Assembly: GCA_015661965.1 (NCBI GenBank)
Contig: DQVA01000100.1
Location: 1-8,720 of the forward strand
Direction: 5' to 3'
Source of the DNA: Candidatus Bipolaricaulota bacterium
GTDB lineage: Bacteria; Bipolaricaulota; Bipolaricaulia; Bipolaricaulales; Bipolaricaulaceae
Length of the DNA: 8,720 bases
The first letter of the stretch is position 1, and each line of letters starts with the position of its first letter. Below are positions 1 to 5,532 of the stretch, piece after piece. The translations under genes and the position numbers were made by a program. The notes beneath the pieces were generated by a model. That model was given only the letters and a program-made list of their open reading frames with translations, was not told where the DNA came from and did not search any database.

Positions 1-213
1 CCCCGTCGGGAGAGGCTTGTGACCAAGCCGAGCTTGGAGGAACTGTTTGCCGGGGTGAAGGGCAAGGAAGACCGGGACGCCCGGATTTACCGGGCGGTGG
101 TGGTGTACGGGTATCGGCTAGCGGAGGTTGGGGATAAGTTGGGCCTACACTACTCCACGGTGAGCCGGATCGTGGGCAAACAGAAACGGCTGATGTCAAA
201 AGTAAAGACCTGA
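1..213 (+). CDS. C-terminal end of a REP-associated / IS200-like tyrosine transposase (5' end outside window)
   Basis: The reading frame is open from base 1 and encodes about 70 residues ending in a TGA at 211-213. The visible part matches the C-terminal tail of REP-associated tyrosine transposases (RAYT, Y1/HUH family). It starts PRRERLVTKPSLEELF, then has a helix-turn-helix resembling the DnaA C-terminal domain (YGYRLAEVGDKLGLHYSTVS), then a short basic tail ending SKVKT. The catalytic HUH motif and tyrosine would lie upstream, outside the window. The GTG at 19 is not taken as the start because the homologous sequence continues through it to the edge. Family enzymes cut and rejoin single-stranded DNA at hairpin ends. 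The gene converges on dnaJ with a 51-base gap. Whether the full gene is intact cannot be judged here. The family call is from recognised sequence pattern, not a search. Confidence 0.8.
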   Translation, partial: PRRERLVTKPSLEELFAGVKGKEDRDARIYRAVVVYGYRLAEVGDKLGLHYSTVSRIVGKQKRLMSKVKT

Positions 214-214
214 C

Positions 215-237
215 CCCGACGCGGTTACCGGTCTGGG
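215..237. repeat. Imperfect palindrome just after the transposase stop
   Basis: CCCGAC at 215-220 and CGGT at 222-225 pair with ACCG at 227-230, GTC at 231-233 and GGG at 235-237. Single unpaired bases lie at 221 and 234. Folded as single strand this gives about eight base pairs around a GTTAC loop. IS200/IS605 and REP elements end in imperfect hairpins of this kind, so it may be the right-end hairpin of the adjacent transposase element or a REP-like unit. It could also act as a shared terminator between the convergent transposase and dnaJ, but there is no T-run on either side. A second, weaker stem (GCTGA/TCAGC, 253-257 and 265-269) overlaps the dnaJ stop codon. Confidence 0.4.
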
Positions 238-264
238 TATTCCTGCCTCCATGCTGAAGGGCGG

Positions 265-1377
265 TCAGCTTAGTTCCTCGGGGGGAGGGAGGGAGTCGGT
301 GAACTCCCGCAGGAGCTCCCGCTGGCGGCGGGTGAGCCCCTTGGGGATCACCACCTTCAGGTGCACGAGGAGGTCCCCCCGGCGGCGGCCCTGGGGCATC
401 CCCTTTCCCGGCAGCCGCAACACCTCCCCCGGGGAGGTGCCGGGGGCGATGGCAAGCTCCTCCTCCCCCTCCAGGGTGGGCACCCGCACCCTTCCCCCTA
501 GGACGAGCTGGCCGTAGTGCACCGGCACCTCCACCGCAAGATCGGCCCCTTGCCTTTTGAACAGGGGATGGGGTTGGATCTCCACCGTGATGTAAAGGTC
601 CCCCGGCGGGCCGCCGGCCCTCCCGGCGTTCCCCTCCCCCTTGAGGCGCAGCCGCGCCCCGTCCTCAATCCCCTTGGGGATCTCGATCACCAGTTCGCTT
701 TTTTCCTTCACCCGCCCCTCCCCGTGGCACTTGCGGCAAGGGAGCTCCACGACCTCCCCGGTGCCGCCGCACTCAGGGCAGGTCCTCACGTTCACGAACG
801 ACCCCAGCATGGTGAACTGCCGGTACTCGATACGTCCGCTGCCGCCACAGGTGGGGCAGGCCCGGACGCCGCTCCCTGGTTCCAGGCCGAGGCCGTCACA
901 GCGATCGCAGCTCACCAGACGCGGCACCGTGGCCCGAATGCGGGCCCCGAACGCCGCGTCCTCCAGGGAGATCTTGATCCGGTATTCCAGGTCCTCCCCC
1001 CGGCGGGCCCGGGTGGGGCGCGCCCGCGTGCGGGGGCGCGCCCCCTCCCCGAAGAACAGGTTGATGATCTCGTCAAACGCCGACGGGCCGAAGAACTCCT
1101 CGAACGCCGCCCGGGCCCGGCGGAAGTCCATGGGCCCGAAGTCAAACCCCTGCTCGGGGCCCACGTGCCCGAATCGGTCGTACTGGGCCCGCTTCTCCGG
1201 GTCCGACAGGACCTCGTAGGCCTCGGCGATCTCCCGGAAGCGCCGCTCCGCCTCCCGTTTGTCGCCTTTGTACGCGTCCGGGTGGTACTTCTTGGCCAGC
1301 TGCCGGTAGGCGCGCTTTATCTCCTCCTGGGAGGCGTCCCGCGGCACCCCCAGGATCTGATAGTAGTCCTTAGGCAA
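265..1377 (-). CDS. dnaJ: Molecular chaperone DnaJ (Hsp40, type I)
   Basis: A 370-residue full-length type I J-protein. It delivers unfolded clients to DnaK and stimulates its ATPase in the cytoplasm. The J domain is at about residues 4-70 with HPD at 32-34, the loop contacting DnaK. A short G/F region follows (about 70-112). Four CxxCxGxG zinc motifs begin at Cys157, 174, 200 and 214, binding two zinc ions. Two C-terminal beta domains for client binding (about 225-345) and a dimerisation tail complete it. The start is TTG at 1377-1375: the frame has no ATG nearby, the protein begins PKDYYQILGV as the family does, and AAGGAG lies 6 bases upstream inside the last dnaK codons. It is the last gene of the hrcA-grpE-dnaK-dnaJ operon, 3 bases after the dnaK stop. 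The G/F region is unusually glycine-poor. Identity is secure. Confidence 0.97.
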   Translation of the reverse strand: MPKDYYQILGVPRDASQEEIKRAYRQLAKKYHPDAYKGDKREAERRFREIAEAYEVLSDPEKRAQYDRFGHVGPEQGFDFGPMDFRRARAAFEEFFGPSAFDEIINLFFGEGARPRTRARPTRARRGEDLEYRIKISLEDAAFGARIRATVPRLVSCDRCDGLGLEPGSGVRACPTCGGSGRIEYRQFTMLGSFVNVRTCPECGGTGEVVELPCRKCHGEGRVKEKSELVIEIPKGIEDGARLRLKGEGNAGRAGGPPGDLYITVEIQPHPLFKRQGADLAVEVPVHYGQLVLGGRVRVPTLEGEEELAIAPGTSPGEVLRLPGKGMPQGRRRGDLLVHLKVVIPKGLTRRQRELLREFTDSLPPPEELS

Positions 1378-1380
1378 GCG

Positions 1381-3222
1381 TCACTCCTTCTGGTAGTCGA
1401 TGTAGTCCCCGCCCTTGTCCTGATCGCTTTTTTCTCCGCTCCCGGCGGCCTCGGCGGAGCTCGCCTGCCGATACGCCTCGGCGGCCACCTCGCCCGAGAC
1501 CCGCTTTAGTTCCTCCATGGCCGCCCGGATGGCGGCCACGTCCGCCTTGGCCTCCAGCTTCTCCTTGAGGGACCGGATGGCGGCCTCGATCTCGCCCCGC
1601 TTTTGGGAGGACACCTTGTCCCCCAGCTCGCGCAGGGCTTTCTCCACGGAGTAGATGAGCATGTCGGCTTGGTTGCGGGTCTCGGCCTCCTCGGCCTTGC
1701 GCCGGTCTTCTTCTGCGTGCTCCTCCGCCTCCTTCCTCATGCGCTCGATCTCCTCCGGGGTAAGGCGGGAGGTCTCCTCGATGGTGATGGCCGCTTCCTT
1801 TCCGGTGGCCCGGTCCTTGGCCTTCACATGCAGGATGCCATCGGCGTCGATGGAGAAGGTGACATCGATTTGCGGCACCCCCCGGGGGGCAGGGGGGAGG
1901 CCGGATAGCACGAATTTCCCCAGGGATTTGTTGTCGGCGGCCATCTTCCGCTCCCCTTGCACCACGTGGATCTCCACCTGGGTCTGGTAGTCCTCGGCGG
2001 TGGTAAACGTCTTGGTACGCTCCACCGGGATGGTGGTGTTGCGCTCGATGACGGGGGTGGCGATCCCGCCCAGGGTCTCGATGGAGAGCGTGAGCGGGGT
2101 CACATCCAAAAGCACGATCTCGTCCATCTCCCCGGCCAGGATGGCCGCCTGGATGGCCGCGCCCATGGCCACCACCTCGTCGGGGTTTATCTCCTTATTT
2201 ATCTTGCCTTTGCTGAACTTCTTCGCCACCAGCTCCTGCACCTTGGGGATGCGGGTCGAGCCGCCCACCAGCACCACCTGGTCGATGTCCTCCGGGGTGA
2301 GCTTGGCCGCCTGGAGTGCCGAGTCCACGATCCGCATCGTCCGGTCCAATAGGTCCTCGATCATCCCCTCCAGTTTCGCCCTGGTCAGGGTCTTCTCCAG
2401 GTGTTTGGGGCCGGAGGCATCGGCGGTGATGTAGGGGAGCGAGATCTGCGTCTCCATACGGGAGGAGAGCTCGATCTTGGCCTGCTCGGCCGCATCCCGA
2501 AGCCGCTGGAGCGCCGCCGGGTCGCCCCGGAGGTCGATGCCGGTGTCCCGCTTGAACTCCTCGATCAGCCAGTCCATGATGCGGCGGTCGAAGTCGTCGC
2601 CCCCGAGCTGGGTGTCCCCGTCGGTGGCCACCACCTCGAACACGCCCTCGCCGATCTCCAGGATGGACACGTCAAATGTGCCCCCACCCAGGTCGTAGAC
2701 CACGATCTTCTGCTCCCCCTGGCGATCCAGGCCGTAGGCGAGCGCGGCGGCGGTGGGCTCGTTGATGATCCGCAGCACCTCCAGGCCAGCGATCTTGCCC
2801 GCGTCTTTGGTGGCCTGGCGCTGCAGGTTGTTGAAGTAGGCGGGGACGGTGATCACCGCCTTCCTGATCGTGGTGCCCAGATATTCCTCCGCGTCCCGCT
2901 TGATCTTCTGGAGGATGAACGCCGAGATCTGCTCCGGGGAGTATTCCTTGACCTGCCCGTCCAGCGAGATCCGCACCCGGTGGTCGGTCCCCATCTTCCG
3001 CTTGATGGAGAGCACGGTCCTGGCTGGGTTCAGCACCGCCTGGCGCTTGGCGAGCTTGCCCACCAGCATCTCGCCGGACTCGGTGAACGCCACCGCCGAC
3101 GGGGTGACCCGGTCCCCCTCGGCGTTGGGGATCACCTCCGGGCGTCCCCCCCGCACGATGGCGGCGCAGGAGTTGGTGGTGCCAAGGTCAATTCCGATTA
3201 CCTTTTCCTTCGTGTCCGCCAT
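1381..3222 (-). CDS. dnaK: Molecular chaperone DnaK (Hsp70)
   Basis: A 613-residue full-length Hsp70 that folds and protects proteins through ATP-driven client binding in the cytoplasm. The nucleotide-binding domain (about 6-365) shows GIDLGTTNS at 10-18, the second phosphate loop YDLGGGTFDVS at 176-186, INEPTAAALAYG at 153-164 and LVGGSTRIPKV at 318-328. The linker is VLLDVTPL at 370-377, followed by the substrate-binding beta domain and a charged helical lid. The C-terminus is GGDYIDYQKE, a diverged version of the usual DxxDAE-type tail. Start: ATG at 3222-3220, giving MADTKEKVIG, with GGGAGGTGA a few bases upstream. The in-frame GTG at 3231 lies inside that SD and is rejected. The gene overlaps grpE by 35 bases and ends 3 bases before dnaJ. 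The proteobacterial-type insert expected around residues 75-95 is absent. Confidence 0.98.
   Translation of the reverse strand: MADTKEKVIGIDLGTTNSCAAIVRGGRPEVIPNAEGDRVTPSAVAFTESGEMLVGKLAKRQAVLNPARTVLSIKRKMGTDHRVRISLDGQVKEYSPEQISAFILQKIKRDAEEYLGTTIRKAVITVPAYFNNLQRQATKDAGKIAGLEVLRIINEPTAAALAYGLDRQGEQKIVVYDLGGGTFDVSILEIGEGVFEVVATDGDTQLGGDDFDRRIMDWLIEEFKRDTGIDLRGDPAALQRLRDAAEQAKIELSSRMETQISLPYITADASGPKHLEKTLTRAKLEGMIEDLLDRTMRIVDSALQAAKLTPEDIDQVVLVGGSTRIPKVQELVAKKFSKGKINKEINPDEVVAMGAAIQAAILAGEMDEIVLLDVTPLTLSIETLGGIATPVIERNTTIPVERTKTFTTAEDYQTQVEIHVVQGERKMAADNKSLGKFVLSGLPPAPRGVPQIDVTFSIDADGILHVKAKDRATGKEAAITIEETSRLTPEEIERMRKEAEEHAEEDRRKAEEAETRNQADMLIYSVEKALRELGDKVSSQKRGEIEAAIRSLKEKLEAKADVAAIRAAMEELKRVSGEVAAEAYRQASSAEAAGSGEKSDQDKGGDYIDYQKE
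1384..1389 (-). promoter_or_regulatory. Ribosome binding site of dnaJ, fixing its TTG start
   Basis: On the - strand AAGGAG sits 6 bases before the TTG at 1377-1375. It lies within the last dnaK codons (CAG AAG GAG TGA), so ribosomes finishing dnaK arrive directly at the dnaJ start. This supports the rare TTG initiation codon and translational coupling. Confidence 0.75.
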
Positions 3223-3745
3223 TTTTCTCACCTCCCTTGGGGCCGAGGCTCACCTTCACCTTGGCCGGCCGCAATACCCCCCCCTCCCGCAGCCAGCCGC
3301 GCTCGAATTCCTCCAGGATCACGTTCCGCTCCGCCTCAGCGTGGGCGGTCACCAGCACCTCGTGGTAGGCGGGGTCGAATCTGCGGCCCACCGAGTCGAA
3401 GGGCTGGCAGCCCTTTCGCTTGAGGATCTCTGCTAGCTGCGCGAATATCCGCTCCACCCCCTCCACGAAGCTGTCCAGGTCGTTGTTCCGCTTGAGGGCC
3501 CGGAACGCCCGCTCCAGGGCATCGTAGATCGGCAAAAAGTCCAGGATCTCCTGGTCCTGGACCCGACGGGCGAGCGTCGCTGACTCGCGGGCCGCCTGCT
3601 TCCGGTAGTTGTCGAAGTCCGCCTGCAGGTGCACCAGGCGCTCCCGCAATCGCTTTATCTCCTCCTCCTTGGCCGCAAGCTTCTCCTCCAGCTCTTTAAG
3701 CTTCTGCCCCTCTGCGGGCTTGGTCCCTTTAAGTTCCTCGCTCAT
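3188..3745 (-). CDS. grpE: Nucleotide exchange factor GrpE
   Basis: A 185-residue protein that releases ADP from DnaK and so resets the Hsp70 cycle; in the family it acts as a dimer. Residues about 12-55 form a charged coiled-coil helix (LKELEEKLAAKEEEIKRLRE), followed by the four-helix-bundle region. The C-terminal beta wing carries the family signature: FDPAYHEV at 123-130 and GWLREGGVLRPAKVKVS at 150-166. Start: ATG at 3745-3743 with AGGAGGTGA four bases upstream. This ATG shares the sequence ATGA with the hrcA stop. The frame stays open far upstream across hrcA, but that part is low-complexity shadow sequence. The last residues, a Gly/Asn-rich tail (GGHEGKGNRN), are read out of frame over the dnaK start, giving a 35-base overlap. 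Identity is secure from the C-terminal signature and operon position. Confidence 0.96.
   Translation of the reverse strand: MSEELKGTKPAEGQKLKELEEKLAAKEEEIKRLRERLVHLQADFDNYRKQAARESATLARRVQDQEILDFLPIYDALERAFRALKRNNDLDSFVEGVERIFAQLAEILKRKGCQPFDSVGRRFDPAYHEVLVTAHAEAERNVILEEFERGWLREGGVLRPAKVKVSLGPKGGEKNGGHEGKGNRN
3228..3236 (-). promoter_or_regulatory. Ribosome binding site of dnaK, deciding the ATG start
   Basis: GGGAGGTGA on the - strand lies 5 bases before the ATG at 3222-3220. It is inside the grpE coding sequence and contains the upstream GTG (3231-3229), which therefore cannot be the start used. Confidence 0.8.
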
Positions 3746-4782
3746 GTGTTCACCTCCTGGATGCGGCCGGCGGTGGCCAGGATGGCTTTGAGCCGGCCGG
3801 CGACGTAGCGGGCGGCGGAAAAGGCGCGGGCGTAGTCCATCCATAGGGGGCCGATCACCCCCAGGACGCCGGTGTCGCCGAAGTAGGGCACGGTGACCAC
3901 GCTGAAGTCGGCGAGCTCCCGCACCCCCTCCTCCCCCACCGCCACCGCCAGCTCCTGGGCCCCGGCCCGCAGGCGTGAGATCACCTGGGCGAAGCCCCGC
4001 TCGTCCTCCAGGAGCCGAAGCAGGCCGCAGATCCGCTCCATGGTCCAATCCGCCGGCTGATCCGCGAGGTCCCGCAAAAGCTGGGTCAGTCCCTCCACGT
4101 ACAGCCGTCGCCGGAGCCCCTCGGCGGCCAAGCGTTGCAGCAGGTCCAGGGCCGCCAGCACGGTGCGATCGTGCCAGCCCTTGACCTCCAGGTCCCCCAA
4201 CTCCACCAGCTGGTGCAGGGTGAGGCCCCGGACGCGCCGGGAGAGGACCTCCTCCACCTGCACCACCACTTGGGGGGCCAGGTCCCCTGGGAGCTGCAAT
4301 ACCCGGGACTCCACCACCCCCAGTTCGGACAGCACCACCACCAACACCGCCCCCGGGCCGATGCGGCGCATCACCAGGCCGGCGAGCCGGAGCGCCTCCA
4401 CCTCGGGGGCGAGTACGAACGCGAGGTTCCCGGTCATGGTGGAAAGGAGGAGCGCGGTGCGCCGCAACAGCTCCGGCAGTTCCTGGGGGACGATCTCCGG
4501 CGGTTCGGCGGGCAGGCGGGCCGGGCGCTCCTTGAGCTCGGCCAGTTCCAGCAGCCAGTGGGCGAAGAAGCGGAACGCCTTCTTGGTGGGGATGCGGCCG
4601 GAGGAGGGATAGGGTTTGTAGATGTAGCCCTCCCGCTCCAGCGCGGCGAGCTCGTTGCGCACGGTGGCGGAGGAGAAGCGGTGTCCGTACTCCTCCACCA
4701 GGGACTTGGAGGAGACGGGCTGCCTGGTTCGGATGAACCAGTCCACCACCTCTTTCAGCAGCAACTGCCGGCGTCCCCGCAT
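3742..4782 (-). CDS. hrcA: Heat-inducible transcription repressor HrcA
   Basis: A 346-residue protein, normal length for HrcA, which represses chaperone operons by binding CIRCE operators and is inactivated when heat overloads the chaperones. The N-terminal winged helix is at about residues 5-75: VVDWFIRTRQPVSSKSLVEE, SSATVRNELAALEREGYI, and the SSGRIPTKKAFRFF wing. A GAF-like sensing domain and dimerisation region follow; residues around 285-305 (VVTVPYFGDTGVLGVIGP) match its conserved end. The start is ATG at 4782-4780; the codon directly before it is an in-frame TAA, so no longer N-terminus is possible. It heads the operon and overlaps grpE by 4 bases (ATGA, 3745-3742). A CIRCE element directly abuts the start, so the gene most likely represses itself and everything downstream. 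Confidence 0.96.
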   Translation of the reverse strand: MRGRRQLLLKEVVDWFIRTRQPVSSKSLVEEYGHRFSSATVRNELAALEREGYIYKPYPSSGRIPTKKAFRFFAHWLLELAELKERPARLPAEPPEIVPQELPELLRRTALLLSTMTGNLAFVLAPEVEALRLAGLVMRRIGPGAVLVVVLSELGVVESRVLQLPGDLAPQVVVQVEEVLSRRVRGLTLHQLVELGDLEVKGWHDRTVLAALDLLQRLAAEGLRRRLYVEGLTQLLRDLADQPADWTMERICGLLRLLEDERGFAQVISRLRAGAQELAVAVGEEGVRELADFSVVTVPYFGDTGVLGVIGPLWMDYARAFSAARYVAGRLKAILATAGRIQEVNT

Positions 4783-4809
4783 TTAGCACTCACCACCTTT
4801 AGCTGCTAA
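4783..4809 (-). promoter_or_regulatory. CIRCE operator (HrcA binding site)
   Basis: On the + strand TTAGCACTC (4783-4791), a 9-base spacer and AGCTGCTAA (4801-4809). The known consensus is TTAGCACTC-N9-GAGTGCTAA: the half next to hrcA matches 9 of 9, the distal half 6 of 9. Outer symmetry extends to ATTTAGCA (4781-4788) and TGCTAAAT (4804-4811), so it takes in two bases of the hrcA ATG. On the - strand the spacer and proximal half contain AAAGGTGGTGAG, the hrcA ribosome binding site. The predicted transcription start also falls inside it. Bound HrcA should block transcription. Confidence 0.93.
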
Positions 4810-4838
4810 ATAATAGGGGGGCGGGGCCCGCCGGTCAA
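4810..4838 (-). promoter_or_regulatory. Sigma70-like promoter of the hrcA-grpE-dnaK-dnaJ operon
   Basis: On the - strand the -35 is TTGACC (4838-4833), the spacer is exactly 17 bases, and the -10 is TATTAT (4815-4810). Each hexamer differs from consensus by one base. The expected transcription start, near 4803, is inside the CIRCE element, the usual arrangement for HrcA control. No sigma32-type heat-shock promoter is apparent. Confidence 0.8.
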
Positions 4839-4955
4839 CCCGCCCCCTCCGGATGCGACGGGTGCGCCAGCCTTGTCCAACCCGTGAGTTTTGAAATGCG
4901 GGGATCGGTCCAGTGGGGTTTGGCTGAAAAATGGCTGGGGAGGTAGTATGGGGGG

Positions 4956-4964
4956 AGGAGGTGA
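4956..4964 (+). promoter_or_regulatory. Ribosome binding site of the ACT-domain gene
   Basis: AGGAGGTGA is a near-perfect anti-16S match, 5 bases before ATG 4970. It favours that start over the in-frame ATGs at 4931 and 4964. Confidence 0.7.
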
Positions 4965-4969
4965 TGGGG

Positions 4970-5341
4970 ATGCAGGAGTTCGGCTTCATACTGGGGGACC
5001 GGCCGGGGGCGCTGCTCGAGGTGATGGCCGCCCTGGCGGAGGAGAAGGTGAACGTGGAGGCCATCGCCGCCCTGACCATCCTCGAGGAGGCGGTGGTGTC
5101 CATGGTTACGGACAACCCGGGCAAGACCCGCAAGGTGCTGCGGGAACTGGGGGTGGACTATGAGGAACGGGAGGCCCTCACCATGAGCCTGCCCCATCAG
5201 CCTGGGCAGCTGGCCACGGTGCTGGACCGGCTGGCCCGGGACGGGATCAACGTGCGCTCCTGCTACTTCTCGGTGGACAAGAACCAGCTGGTGTTCACGG
5301 TGGACAACCTGGAGCGGGCCAAGGCCATCTTCCGCCTCTGA
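4970..5341 (+). CDS. Small tandem ACT-domain protein
   Basis: A 123-residue protein of two ACT domains and little else. The first (about 3-65) has the turn GDRPGALLEVMAALAEEKVN; the second (about 70-122) has HQPGQLATVLDRLARDGINV. The Gly after the short Asp/Gln-x-Pro turn, at the strand-helix junction, is the usual ligand position. ACT domains bind amino acids or other small molecules and usually regulate metabolic enzymes; stand-alone pairs are thought to act as sensors, and the ligand cannot be read from sequence. Start chosen as ATG 4970 because AGGAGGTGA (4956-4964) ends 5 bases before it. ATG 4964 overlaps that SD, and ATG 4931 would add a non-ACT N-terminus. It is divergent from hrcA with a 187-base gap holding the operon promoter. 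No clear promoter of its own was found, and no other gene on this strand follows it. Confidence 0.85.
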   Translation: MQEFGFILGDRPGALLEVMAALAEEKVNVEAIAALTILEEAVVSMVTDNPGKTRKVLRELGVDYEEREALTMSLPHQPGQLATVLDRLARDGINVRSCYFSVDKNQLVFTVDNLERAKAIFRL

Positions 5342-5532
5342 TCCTTAGGAGGTCTAATTGGGGAACCGCGGAGGGCACAGAGATCACAGAGCTTAACCCC
5401 ATAAAACGCGTTTGGGTTGGCACCCGATTTCGCTGTCCCCCGCTGATCAATGTGTGAGACGCAGTGGCCAGGGGCTTGCTCGGTGCTCTCCGTGTGCTCG
5501 GTGAAATCCCTCGTGTGCTTCAGTGGACAGCA
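5342..5532. other. Non-coding gap between convergent ACT gene and secA
   Basis: This 191-base stretch has no credible gene. It is less GC-rich and less codon-like than its surroundings. It holds the degenerate repeat island described separately, a 10-base palindrome AAACGCGTTT (5404-5413), AACCC/GGGTT arms around it (5395-5399 and 5414-5418), and a weak stem TTGGGT/ACCCGA (5412-5417 and 5422-5427). No stem is followed by a convincing T-run, so no terminator is called for either flanking gene. Confidence 0.6.
5363..5526. repeat. Degenerate short-repeat island with imperfect inverted arms
   Basis: The left arm at 5375-5392 reads GCACAGAGATCACAGAGC. The right arm at 5478-5495 is its inverted copy with 14 of 18 positions matching. 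The right side repeats a 7-9 base unit: CTCGGTG (5479), CTCCGTGTG (5488), CTCGGTG (5497), CTCGTGTG (5510). The left side carries the same unit in the opposite sense (GCACAGAG, TCACAGAG). About 85 bases separate the arms. It resembles the degenerate CACAGAGG/CCTCTGTG dispersed repeats that I recall from intergenic DNA of several bacteria, but other copies cannot be checked here. There is no coding capacity and no CRISPR-like regularity. Confidence 0.5.

Noticed and set aside
19..21. GTG as the start of a complete 64-residue small protein
   Set aside because: The frame continues to the window edge with family-like residues (PRRERL), so this is an internal valine of a longer transposase.
517..1509. 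330-residue + strand open frame opposite dnaJ
   Set aside because: It mirrors dnaJ codons, has biased Pro/Arg/Leu/Ala composition and no recognisable domain. Long antisense frames are expected in GC-rich coding DNA.
3229..3231. GTG as the dnaK start
   Set aside because: It lies within the SD sequence; the ATG at 3222 has correct spacing and matches the family N-terminus.
2401..3423. 340-residue + strand open frame opposite dnaK and grpE
   Set aside because: Antisense frames over Hsp70 genes are a known artefact of codon bias; there is no SD and no domain.
3746..4789. GrpE frame open far upstream, giving a possible 533-residue fusion
   Set aside because: The upstream part is the out-of-frame shadow of hrcA; grpE has its own ATG and strong SD at 3745.
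4920..4949. TTGGCT, 18 bases, TAGTAT as a promoter of the ACT gene
   Set aside because: Poor hexamers, and the implied transcription start would fall inside the ribosome binding site.
5348..5396. SD-like AGGAGG followed by TTG and a 12-codon frame
   Set aside because: Too short, runs through the repeat arm, and has no recognisable product.
5412..5427. Stem TTGGGT/ACCCGA followed by ATTTCG as a terminator for the ACT gene
   Set aside because: The stem is short with one G-T pair and only three Ts follow; it also competes with the AACCC/GGGTT pairing.
5479..5526. Clustered CTCGGTG-like units considered as a CRISPR or minisatellite
   Set aside because: Units are 7-9 bases and degenerate, with irregular spacing and no spacers of constant length.
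5432..5531. Exact 7-base inverted repeat GCTGTCC / GGACAGC spanning 100 bases
   Set aside because: A 7-base match is near chance level in a gap of this size, and no target duplication is visible.
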